DNA of 64,000 nucleotides from Uliginosibacterium flavum (lineage in GTDB: Bacteria; Pseudomonadota; Gammaproteobacteria; Burkholderiales; Rhodocyclaceae), in assembly GCF_040566545.1 (NCBI RefSeq), contig NZ_JBEWZI010000013.1:43726-107725 (forward strand), written 5' to 3'. Below are positions 17,483-24,652 of the stretch, one piece after another. The position numbers and the translations under genes were made by a program. Under the pieces are notes generated by a model. It had not been told where the DNA came from. It saw only the letters and a list, made by a program, of their open reading frames with translations, and made no database searches. Position 1 is the stretch's first letter, and each line of letters starts with the position of its first letter.

Positions 17483-18258
17483 TTGATCCAGACGCCACCA
17501 TCATGGTCTCCGTCACCGCCGCGCCACCGCGCAGCTTCTACCAGCGCCATCGCCACCTCCTGCGAGGTCGCATGGCCCAGTTCGCCATGGCCCTGCTGAT
17601 CACCAGCGGCCTCACCCTGCTTCTGTGGCAACTGCTGCCTCTGATCTACCGCTTCTGGAATCACAGCCTCAGTCAGCTCCTCAGCGGCCTCGCGCTGGAT
17701 GATGCTCAGCGGGTCACCCTCAGCATCAGCACGCCCGCATGGCGCCATCTGGAATCCGTCGCCATCAGCCTGCCCCTGGCCGCGCCCAGCCTCGCCACCC
17801 TCGCCGCCCATCTCTCAGGCGCAACACTGGTTTACCTGCTCGCCGCCCACCTGAACGCCCCCTTCCGTGCCCCGCTGCGCCTGCTCGCCGTCTTCCACGG
17901 CTTCACGGCGCTCGCCAGCCTCGCCCTGCCCAATGGCGCCGCCTACAGCATCGAAGAACACACCCGCGTCCTCAACCTCTTCACCCAGGGCCTGCTCCTG
18001 CTCCTGCCCGTCGTCATGGCCTTCACGCATTACATCGTCGAGCGCAGCAACGAGCGGCGCATCCTCGCCACCGTCCTGATCGCCAGCTACCTGATCGCCG
18101 CCCTGCCGATCAAACTCCTCGCCCACGCCCTGCTGATCCAGGCCGCCAGCGGCCTCGCCATGCCCACACTCTTCCTCGTCTGCGGCCCCGCCTTCGACAT
18201 CCTCGCCGTGACAGCGATTTATGCGTGGGCGGTGACATGGCGGCATGGCACGCAATAA
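17479..18258 (+). CDS. Polytopic membrane protein of unknown function
   Basis: 259 residues with about six hydrophobic segments (for example FAMALLITSGLTLLLWQLL and LFTQGLLLLLPVVMAF) and no motif I recognise. It starts inside the bactofilin-like gene (4-bp overlap) and ends the three-gene unit, so it may be the membrane partner of the GT-like and bactofilin-like proteins. Confidence 0.7.
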   Translation: MIDPDATIMVSVTAAPPRSFYQRHRHLLRGRMAQFAMALLITSGLTLLLWQLLPLIYRFWNHSLSQLLSGLALDDAQRVTLSISTPAWRHLESVAISLPLAAPSLATLAAHLSGATLVYLLAAHLNAPFRAPLRLLAVFHGFTALASLALPNGAAYSIEEHTRVLNLFTQGLLLLLPVVMAFTHYIVERSNERRILATVLIASYLIAALPIKLLAHALLIQAASGLAMPTLFLVCGPAFDILAVTAIYAWAVTWRHGTQ

Positions 18259-18616
18259 CTAGTGCTGAGGATTGAGTGCTGAGTGCTGAGTGCTGAGGGG
18301 CTGGATTGGGGACTGGGAACTGGGAAAATCAAACCCTCGCACAGCCGTGCGGGGCGGGCTTCTCGGGGATGGCTGGCTGAAGAGGCTTGCTGGGGGCGGG
18401 TGTTGAGGCAGATGCTTTCGGCGATTCAAAACGACTCGTTAGAGGCTCCAACCGCAAATATTTGACTGCTGCTTTTTGTGGCAATTTAGCAAGCTGAAAA
18501 AGCAGCAACAATCCGTCTAAAACCTTGCATTTACGCGGATTTGAAGCACTCCCGCCCTCGCCGAATCAGGCAGCAGTCGGCAAGATCAGGGCGCAAACTT
18601 TCTGTCCAAATTGGAA
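18259..18616. other. Intergenic with short tandem repeats and hairpins
   Basis: No gene seen. At 18261-18298 there are four near-identical copies of a GAGTGCT-type heptamer followed by a similar GGGGACTGGGAACTGGG stretch. At 18340-18395 is a member of the host palindromic repeat family. Around 18465-18510 GCTGCTTTTT pairs with AAAAAGCAGC, a possible terminator. Confidence 0.55.
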
Positions 18617-18627
18617 GTTAGACATCA

Positions 18628-19140
18628 ATGACTCCCGACGAGCATGTTCGCGAGGTATATGCCCACTTTGGGCTTGCCATCTATTGCTCTCAGGTTCTTG
18701 AGCATGGCATAGGCAATACTCTGGTTTATGCCTCTTTAATTCCAAGCAATTTAGGGAAAATTCGTTCCCGGACAGAGTGGGAAGAAAAATTTGATGGGTT
18801 TCTCGGCGCTCACTTCGATAAAACGCTTGGAAGAATGATTGCTGCACTCAAATCAGAGATAGCCATTCCTGTCGAACTTGAGTCAATGCTGACTGAAGCG
18901 TTGAAGAAGAGGAATTGGCTTGCTCATCATTACTTTCGAGATCGCTCGGATGAGTTCCTGAATGAACGAGGGCGGGAAATAATGATTGAGGAATTGAAAG
19001 CAACTCAAACGCTATTCTCTGATGCTGATGAACGACTAGAGGCGGCAACTAAACCGCTACGAGAGAAATATGGATTCACTGACGAACGCTTAGAAAAGTA
19101 CTTTGATGAATACTGTGCTGATCGCGAAATCGACATCTAA
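18628..19140 (+). CDS. Cassette-borne protein with a HEPN-type motif
   Basis: 170 residues, noticeably less GC-rich than its neighbours. It is mainly helical in appearance, with KKRNWLAHHYF at 93-103; R95-N-W-L-A-H100 fits the RNxxxH motif of HEPN proteins, many of which are RNases in toxin-antitoxin or defence systems. The stop codon lies inside the attC first box and the start is 5 bp after the cassette junction GTTAGAC, so it is a compact integron cassette gene with no room for a proper ribosome site. No antitoxin is visible next to it. Function unproven. Confidence 0.75.
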   Translation: MTPDEHVREVYAHFGLAIYCSQVLEHGIGNTLVYASLIPSNLGKIRSRTEWEEKFDGFLGAHFDKTLGRMIAALKSEIAIPVELESMLTEALKKRNWLAHHYFRDRSDEFLNERGREIMIEELKATQTLFSDADERLEAATKPLREKYGFTDERLEKYFDEYCADREIDI

Positions 19141-19189
19141 CGAATAAGGATAGATCGTGCGCAGCCACGATCTGATCCGTTTGTTGAAC
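19136..19189 (+). repeat. attC recombination site of orphan cassette 1
   Basis: ATCTAAC ... GTTGAAC, 54 bp. The centre folds as GGATAGATCGTG-CGCAGC-CACGATCTGATCC, a near-perfect stem with one unpaired base, as expected for an attC. Confidence 0.75.
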
Positions 19190-19547
19190 AAGCCCGGTCC
19201 CTGAGTCGTTTCCAGGCTCACAGAAAATATCTTTTTTGGATTATGCTGAATGACAACATTCGCGACAAATACCGTGCTTAACCAGTCACTTAACCGGTTC
19301 CGTTGCGGCAGTCGGTGCGTTCGATGCGTGCTGGCGCCACAATGATTGCCTTGATTCGAGGCGGCTCGTGCAGTCGAATTCCAAGCATCATTCCACCTTC
19401 GAGCGCCGATCGTCAAGGTGCAATGTGCTCGCCAACCCAGAGGATCCCGACAATCGCAGTGAGCATCAAATTCGCTTACAGCCTTGATTGTCTATCAACC
19501 AAGACCACGCGCTTGCTCCGACCGTATTTCCTCCGCGTAGCGGCTTC

Positions 19548-19640
19548 GTTCAACCCTGCAGTCGAAAGGGAACCCAACAAGCTGCGCTTACGGGGTTCTC
19601 TCCACAAGTGCTCCGGCGCCAATTACCTCCAACGTTAAAA
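19548..19640 (+). repeat. attC recombination site of orphan cassette 2
   Basis: Reads GTTCAACCCTGCAGTCGA ... CCAACGTTAAAA. The left arm matches the attC of the integron cassette at 59776-59856 read in its own direction (GTCTAACCCTGCAGTCGA), and AAGCTGCGCTT forms the inner part. The stretch between the two orphan attC sites (19190-19547) holds no intact gene; a short frame from 19244 is soon broken. Confidence 0.75.
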
Positions 19641-19826
19641 ATCCGCTTCCGTCTCGCTGATCAGCCGCCATCAGTCGATCCGAAACGCTCACAGCCCTGA
19701 AGCGCAAAGCAAACTCCTGCTTCGCTCACTCCCACAACCCCTACCCGTAAAGCCGCACCCCGCCTACCTCTGCAGGCAGCCTGCCGTGACAGGCAAGCCC
19801 GGTGCGGCTCTTCGGGCATGGCTTGC
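19641..19826. other. Intergenic with host palindromic repeat
   Basis: No gene. At 19750-19825 it holds the pair AAGCCGCACCCCGCC ... GGTGCGGCTCTTCGGGC, a member of the dispersed repeat family. Confidence 0.5.
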
Positions 19827-20399
19827 TCAACGATCCTTGAAGGCTTGCACGGTGAAGGCCAGGGCGACTTCGTCGGCGACCAGCGGGACCTGGAAATCCA
19901 TGCCGAAATCGGAACGGTTTACCTTGGCGACGGCATTGGCGCCGATGCCATCACGCTTTTTCTGGATCGGGTGCGGGCCGGCGACGAAGGAGTTCAACTT
20001 CAGGGTGACCGGTTTGCTGATGCCCTTGATGTTCAGATCGCCGGTGATGCTGACGAGCTTGTCGCCGTCGAATTTCGCCTGATCGGCCTTGAAGCTGATG
20101 CTCGGGTGATTGGCGGCGTCGAAGAAGCGGGCTTCCTTCAATTGCCCGTTGAACAGGGCGGAGCCGGTGTTGATCGAGTTGGCATCAATCGTCACATCAA
20201 TGCTGGCGGTGCGGGCCGCGCGATCCAGCGTGAGCTTGCCGCTGAACTGGTCGAAGCGGTGTTGCTGGAAGGTCCAGCCGAGGTGGTCGTAGCCGAAGCG
20301 CACGGCGCTGTGGCTGGGATCGATGGAGTAAGTCTCGGGGGCGGCTGTGGCGGCCAGCGCGAAACAGGCAAGAGCAATGGCGAGGACGATTTTTTTCAT
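19827..20399 (-). CDS. YceI-family periplasmic lipid-binding protein
   Basis: 190 residues with a Sec signal peptide (MKKIVLAIALACFALAATAA, cleavage before PETY). The mature part begins YSIDPSHSAVRFGYDHLG and has the family pattern INTGSALFNGQLKEARFFDAANHPSISFKA and LTIKG-like strands of the YceI beta-barrel, which binds polyisoprenoid-type lipids. Monocistronic here; physiological role not readable from the context. Confidence 0.93.
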   Translation of the reverse strand: MKKIVLAIALACFALAATAAPETYSIDPSHSAVRFGYDHLGWTFQQHRFDQFSGKLTLDRAARTASIDVTIDANSINTGSALFNGQLKEARFFDAANHPSISFKADQAKFDGDKLVSITGDLNIKGISKPVTLKLNSFVAGPHPIQKKRDGIGANAVAKVNRSDFGMDFQVPLVADEVALAFTVQAFKDR

Positions 20400-20591
20400 G
20401 CAGAAGTCTCCTGGGTTTTTACTTGCGGGGTGTAGCTGCGGTTACCCACTGACGGTCTGCTTCATGGCCGTTCGATCAGGATTAACCCGGCGCAAGACTA
20501 CTGGCGCGCATCAAAGGGGTTTTGATCGAAATTGCTGAGCTGCGAAAATCACGCAGGCCCAGACACAAAATGCATCGGAGAGGCGCTGTCG

Positions 20592-20640
20592 GTGCGACTT
20601 CAGTCGCACGCCACGCTTGCTTGGCCGACTGAAGTCGGCC
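20592..20640. repeat. Two REP-like palindromes
   Basis: GTGCGACTTCAGTCGCAC (20592-20609) and GGCCGACTGAAGTCGGCC (20623-20640) are adjacent palindromes with the shared core GACT(T/G)(C/A)AGTC, arranged as a REP doublet. Confidence 0.7.
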
Positions 20641-20662
20641 CTACTAAAACGTGGCTTTGGAT

Positions 20663-20758
20663 CGTTCCCACGCTCTGCGCCAGGCTTTCGCCGCTCACAG
20701 CAACCAAACCGGACGCAGGAGCGTCCAGCACGACGCTCCCACGCGGAGCGTGGGAACG
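20663..20758. repeat. Inverted repeat with CGTTCCCACGCTC ends
   Basis: CGTTCCCACGCTC at 20663 pairs with GAGCGTGGGAACG at 20746-20758, with a smaller GACGCAGGAGCGTC hairpin inside. A noncoding repeat element; the rest of 20400-20864 shows no gene. Confidence 0.65.
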
Positions 20759-20864
20759 AGCAAATGTTCGGGCCTGGTTTTTGGGCTTGAGAATTTATTA
20801 CGGACAGCTGTGGGTCAAGCCCGGAATGACGTGACAGAGCGAGTCCCCGAACGCATCAACCACG

Positions 20865-21692
20865 CTAGTTGGGCGCCACGCTCAGATAGAAATGCTCGAC
20901 GCGTTCGGCCACCGGGGTGTAGTGCGGCACTTTGGGATAGTGGCGCAGCATCGGTCCCGGCACCGCGCGCCAGCTGGTTTCGGCAGCGACGCGGGCGATC
21001 AGGGCGGGGACATCGATGCGCTGGCGGCCGACAAAGGCAAAGCGGGCATAGTCGCCGGCGGGCAGAAAACCACGCTCCACGCCGGGTAGCTGGAAGGCGA
21101 TGTCGAAGGCTGGAATGCAATGCCACATGCGCACCCGGCTGTCGGGCTGGCGCTGCGGATCGATCCAGCCTTCCGGATGCACGGCCCAATGCCGCCAGCC
21201 GCGCGCACCGGCGTTATGCACGGCCCAATTCACCTCGTGGCCGGCCTCGAAGACATCGGTGGCGCGTCCGCTGTAAGGCGTGCGCAGCACCGGCACGGCG
21301 GGCAGGCTGATGATTTCCAGCACAGGGTCACGGCTCAGCGCGGGCAGCACCAGCAAGCGTGAAGGCGCCTGATCGAAGGCGCGCACGAAGGCCCGGCTGA
21401 AGGCGGCGACCGAACCGTAGCCAGCCTGCCCGGCCAGCTCGGTAATCGTGCACGATGCGCCCTCTAGCAAACGCTGCCGGGCCTGGGTCAGGCGCAGGCG
21501 GCGCAGAGTCGCGATAGGCGATTCACCGACCTTTTCGGCATACAGGCGCTCGAAATGGAAGCGCGACAGATGGGCGACATCGGCCAGGGTGTCAAGGCGC
21601 AAGGCCTCGTCGTCCAGATGCTGATCCATGTAGTCCATGACCGCACGGATGCGCCGACGCTGCAGCAGAAATTGTTCGCGACTCAGGGCCAT
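20865..21692 (-). CDS. AraC-type regulator with GyrI-like effector domain
   Basis: 275 residues. The N-terminal AraC DNA-binding domain (about 10-110) has both helix-turn-helices, LDTLADVAHLSRFHFERLY and ITELAGQAGYGSVAAFSRAF. From about 125 to the end is a GyrI/SbmC-like ligand-binding domain ending LRHYPKVPHYTPVAERVEHFYLSVAPN. This Rob/SoxS-like order (DNA-binding domain first, small-molecule domain last) is typical of drug-responsive activators. The target genes are not evident. Confidence 0.9.
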   Translation of the reverse strand: MALSREQFLLQRRRIRAVMDYMDQHLDDEALRLDTLADVAHLSRFHFERLYAEKVGESPIATLRRLRLTQARQRLLEGASCTITELAGQAGYGSVAAFSRAFVRAFDQAPSRLLVLPALSRDPVLEIISLPAVPVLRTPYSGRATDVFEAGHEVNWAVHNAGARGWRHWAVHPEGWIDPQRQPDSRVRMWHCIPAFDIAFQLPGVERGFLPAGDYARFAFVGRQRIDVPALIARVAAETSWRAVPGPMLRHYPKVPHYTPVAERVEHFYLSVAPN

Positions 21693-21874
21693 GCCGCAGT
21701 TTAGCCGAGCCGCGCCGCCGGGCTCTCGTGCAGGATGAAAACGGAGCCAGCCTGCACAGCCGCACCCACATTGCCTCTACACCACCCCTACCCCAAGACC
21801 GAAGCCCGACGCGGCTCTGCAAGCAGGCCCACTCAGCACTCAGTCCTCATTGCTCAGTCCTCTGCCGCAGGCAG
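21693..21874. repeat. Dispersed intergenic repeat copy
   Basis: Contains a CACATTGCCTCTACACCACCCCTACCCCAAGACC-type stretch split by palindromic arms (AGCCGC ... GCGGCTCTGC), then CACTCAGCACTCAG ... CTCTGCCGCAGGCAGCTA. Nearly the same block recurs at 23690-23810. Confidence 0.7.
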
Positions 21875-23503
21875 CTAATACCTGAAACGCCCGATCTCGT
21901 CCTGCAGCTCGTGGGCGAGCTGCTCCAGACAGCGGGTCTCGCTGAGGGTCTGGCCGATGGCGTGATCGTTTTGCTGCGCGCCACTGGCGATTTCGTCCAT
22001 CACCCGGTTGATGGATTGCGAGGCGGCGAGTTGTTCATGCGAGGCCGCCGCGATCTCGTTAAGTCCGTCGCAGACGCGATCCACGCCATCGCTGGCGCTG
22101 GCCAGCACAGCCGAGACCTGATCAAGCGACTGGATGCTGGCGCCGAGCTTGCTGCTGCCATCCCGAATCGAGGCACGCACCGAGCCGGAGCCGGCAGCAA
22201 TCCCGGTGACCACTTCGTTGATCTGGAAGGCGGCCTGGGCGGATTTCTCGGCCAGCTTGCGCACTTCGTCGGCCACCACGGCGAAGCCTCGGCCCTGCTC
22301 GCCAGCGCGGGCAGCCTCGATGGCGGCGTTCAGCGCGAGCATATTGGTCTGCTCGGCAATCGCCTTGACCTCGGCGCTCAGGGCGGTAATGGCGGTGGTG
22401 CTGGTGACGAATTCGTCTGCGGTTGCCGCAATCTGGCTGACGGCCTGCTCGACGACGCGAATGTCCTGCACCAGCGAGCGAATGCGTTCGTTGCCCTGAC
22501 GCGATTCGGACTGGCTTTCGAGCGAATGGTGGCGCACCCGGTCAGCACTGTCGGACACCACCGAAACCTGCTGGGCAATGGCGACAACGGCCTGCGCTGC
22601 ATCCTGCGAACGGGCGTTTTGCTGGTGGGCCGAATCCATCAATGCGGCAGCATGTGAAGCCAGTTCGCGCGAAGCGCCCGCGACGCTTTCGGAGACTTTG
22701 CCGGTGCGCTGGATCAGGGCCTGGAAGGTCGCCATGAGCTGATTGAACACGCTGGCGGCGCGGCCGATCTCATCCTGCTGGCCGACCGGCAAACGTGAGC
22801 GCAGGTCGCCTTCGCCTTGCGCGATGATGCGCAGGCCCTCGGTCATGGCTGCCAGGGGACGGGTGACGACGCGCTGAACGAAGTAGTAAACGAAGGCAAT
22901 CACCGGAATGCTGAGCAACAAGGCCAGCAGGATCAGCTTGCCGGTGAAGGCGGTGGCGGTCTGCCCGGCTTCACGCAAGGAGATTTTCATGCTCACCACG
23001 CCCAGCACCTCGCCCTGCTTGGCCAGGGCATGACAAGTCAGGCAATTTTTGCCCAGATAGTCGGGCAGCGCGATGGCAGGCAGCACCGCTACGAGTTGCT
23101 GCGCGTCGGCGTCATGCCGGTACAACGGCTTGCCACTGGCCAGCACCTGGGCCTCATCGGCATTCGGCGTCGCCGGTTTATCAGCGCCGGGGCCGAACTG
23201 GCGACTGACCGCTTCGCCACGCAAGACCCGCAATTGGCTCACATCGCTGGCATTGGCGATCTGGTCGAGATACACCGCACGCTGCCCCACGGTGCCGGTA
23301 ATCATCATTCCGGTCAGCGCTGCCATGGTCATCTGATGGATGCTTTCGGCAAACTTTTCGGCCTGACGGCTGGCCATGTTCTGCTGCTCGCTGTGCGTCC
23401 AGGCAATGGTGGCGGCCCAAGCCAACACAAACATCAGCCAGATGCCGGCAACCAGACGCACCCAGATAGGCAAGCACGCTTTCACAGGTGGAGATAACGA
23501 CAT
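21875..23503 (-). CDS. Methyl-accepting chemotaxis protein with periplasmic c-haem motif
   Basis: 542 residues. TM1 at about 13-35, a periplasmic sensor to about 186, TM2 at about 187-210, a HAMP domain, and a cytoplasmic signalling domain with the conserved hairpin tip EQTNMLALNAAIEAARAGEQGRGF and VVADEVRKLAEKSA. The sensor carries CLTCH at 154-158, a c-type haem attachment motif, near the membrane, followed by GEVLGVVSMKISL, as in Tll0287-like (DUF3365) sensors. It is probably a redox or gas sensor. The start at 23503 has AGAGGA upstream. It lies just upstream, on the map, of a cheX/cheY/kinase group on the same strand. Confidence 0.93.
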   Translation of the reverse strand: MSLSPPVKACLPIWVRLVAGIWLMFVLAWAATIAWTHSEQQNMASRQAEKFAESIHQMTMAALTGMMITGTVGQRAVYLDQIANASDVSQLRVLRGEAVSRQFGPGADKPATPNADEAQVLASGKPLYRHDADAQQLVAVLPAIALPDYLGKNCLTCHALAKQGEVLGVVSMKISLREAGQTATAFTGKLILLALLLSIPVIAFVYYFVQRVVTRPLAAMTEGLRIIAQGEGDLRSRLPVGQQDEIGRAASVFNQLMATFQALIQRTGKVSESVAGASRELASHAAALMDSAHQQNARSQDAAQAVVAIAQQVSVVSDSADRVRHHSLESQSESRQGNERIRSLVQDIRVVEQAVSQIAATADEFVTSTTAITALSAEVKAIAEQTNMLALNAAIEAARAGEQGRGFAVVADEVRKLAEKSAQAAFQINEVVTGIAAGSGSVRASIRDGSSKLGASIQSLDQVSAVLASASDGVDRVCDGLNEIAAASHEQLAASQSINRVMDEIASGAQQNDHAIGQTLSETRCLEQLAHELQDEIGRFRY

Positions 23504-23807
23504 CGGGCGGTCCTCTGGGCGGGTGGAAAGGCGACTACGCCTCTTCTCCGCAGACTATCGACCCGCCCGAGCGCAAATTGAGCTTGGCCCCCGCGACTGC
23601 CCGAATGGACAAAAGGGCAGGACCGACGAGATTCCGGACCAAGCGCCCTGAAGCAAGCAAATCCAGCGGCCGAGACAGAGCGGCCCGAAGAGCCGCTCCC
23701 ACATTGCCTTTGCGCCACCCCTGCCCCAAGACCCAATCCCGGAGACGCTCTGCAAGCATGCCCACTCAGCACTCAGCACTCATTGCTCAGCACTCTGCCG
23801 CAGGCAG
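23504..23807. other. Intergenic with dispersed repeat copy
   Basis: No convincing gene. The right part (23690-23810) repeats the block seen at 21745-21875, including CACATTGCC, CACCCCTGCCCCAAGACCC, CACTCAGCACTCAGCACTC and CTCTGCCGCAGGCAGCTA. Confidence 0.6.
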
Positions 23808-24281
23808 CTAGTTCAGCGCCTTGCGCGAGGTTTTCAGGTCCACCACCACGATGGCTTCAAAGCCACGCCAGGCCAGCGGCACGACGTAAGGGCGCGGCTC
23901 GCAGCCGGGCTTGATGGCGATGCGCGTACAACGCCGCGGCACGGAAATTTCCAGACCCTCGCCGAGTGCCTTGCGCGCCTGGCCGGAGAACATGTTGGCT
24001 ATCTCGCCGATCAGGTCCATGTGATCCTCATCGGTGTAGCTTTCGGAGCCATAGCTGAGCAGGATGTGCGAAAGCATGCCGCGCGGTGCGGAGAAATACA
24101 GTGAGCCGCTCCATTCGCCGCTGACATCGACGATGCCGGAAAAATCGAAAAAATCCAGATAGGTATCGGTATCGGCCAGAAAGGCCGAGCGGATTTCGGC
24201 GGCATCGCCCGTGGCGTGCTTGAAGAAGTGACTCACCGAGGCGATGAAGGCGCCCAGCTCCTGTTCCTGCAGTGCGCGCAT
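23808..24281 (-). CDS. CheX-like CheY-P phosphatase
   Basis: 157 residues. It resembles the CheC/CheX/FliY family, which dephosphorylate CheY-P; the ExxN catalytic pair is seen in GEIANMFSGQARKAL, with the following hydrophobic LEISVPRR strand. The start ATG at 24281 comes 2 bp after the cheY stop, with AAGGA upstream, so the kinase, cheY and cheX genes form one translationally tight unit. It should reset the CheY of this module. Confidence 0.82.
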   Translation of the reverse strand: MRALQEQELGAFIASVSHFFKHATGDAAEIRSAFLADTDTYLDFFDFSGIVDVSGEWSGSLYFSAPRGMLSHILLSYGSESYTDEDHMDLIGEIANMFSGQARKALGEGLEISVPRRCTRIAIKPGCEPRPYVVPLAWRGFEAIVVVDLKTSRKALN

Positions 24282-24283
24282 GA

Positions 24284-24652
24284 TCAATCCTTCAAGAGTT
24301 CTTTGAGGCCTTCAACCAGCTCTTCGCTGGTGAAGGGTTTGTGCAGGAAACCGTGTGCGCCACAACTCATGGCGTTCAGCGCAGTCTTGCGATCGCCCAG
24401 TGCGGAGATGACGAGGATGCGCATGTCCGGCGAGATTTTCATCAGGCCTTTGATGCAGGCCACACCATCCACGTTGGGCATGGTCAGATCCATGGTCACC
24501 ACATCCGGCAAATATTCTCTTGCCAGCAGCAGGGCTTCGCCGCCATGACGGGCAGTCCCCACCACATCCAGATCGGGCAGATCGGGGTGGCGTGAGACCT
24601 GCACGATGCGGTTGCGGATCACGGAGGAGTCATCGACGACGAGCATTTTCAT
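24284..24652 (-). CDS. CheY-like single-domain response regulator
   Basis: 122 residues, receiver domain only: acidic pair in VVDDSS, phospho-Asp in VVTMDLTMPNVDG, Ser/Thr in ILVISALG and Lys in FLHKPF. No output domain. Its start overlaps the end of the kinase gene by 4 bp. It is the expected phosphate acceptor from the Hpt of the next gene and the substrate of the CheX-like protein. Confidence 0.93.
   Translation of the reverse strand: MKMLVVDDSSVIRNRIVQVSRHPDLPDLDVVGTARHGGEALLLAREYLPDVVTMDLTMPNVDGVACIKGLMKISPDMRILVISALGDRKTALNAMSCGAHGFLHKPFTSEELVEGLKELLKD

Larger units (their letters stand above)
18617..19640 (+). mobile_element. Two integron gene cassettes without an integrase (CALIN-like)
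   Basis: Cassette 1 starts at GTTAGAC (18617), carries the gene at 18628 and ends in an attC whose first box is ATCTAAC (19136). Cassette 2 starts at GTTGAAC (19183) and ends in an attC whose first box is GTTCAAC (19548), the exact complement of its own start. This start-to-end complementarity is what a circularised cassette would leave. The nearest intI is 41 kb away, inside the island. Confidence 0.75.

Noticed and set aside
19303..19638. Gene in orphan cassette 2
   Set aside because: The open frame runs through the whole attC and its translation is low-complexity Arg/Ser/Leu; cassette genes normally stop at the start of the attC.
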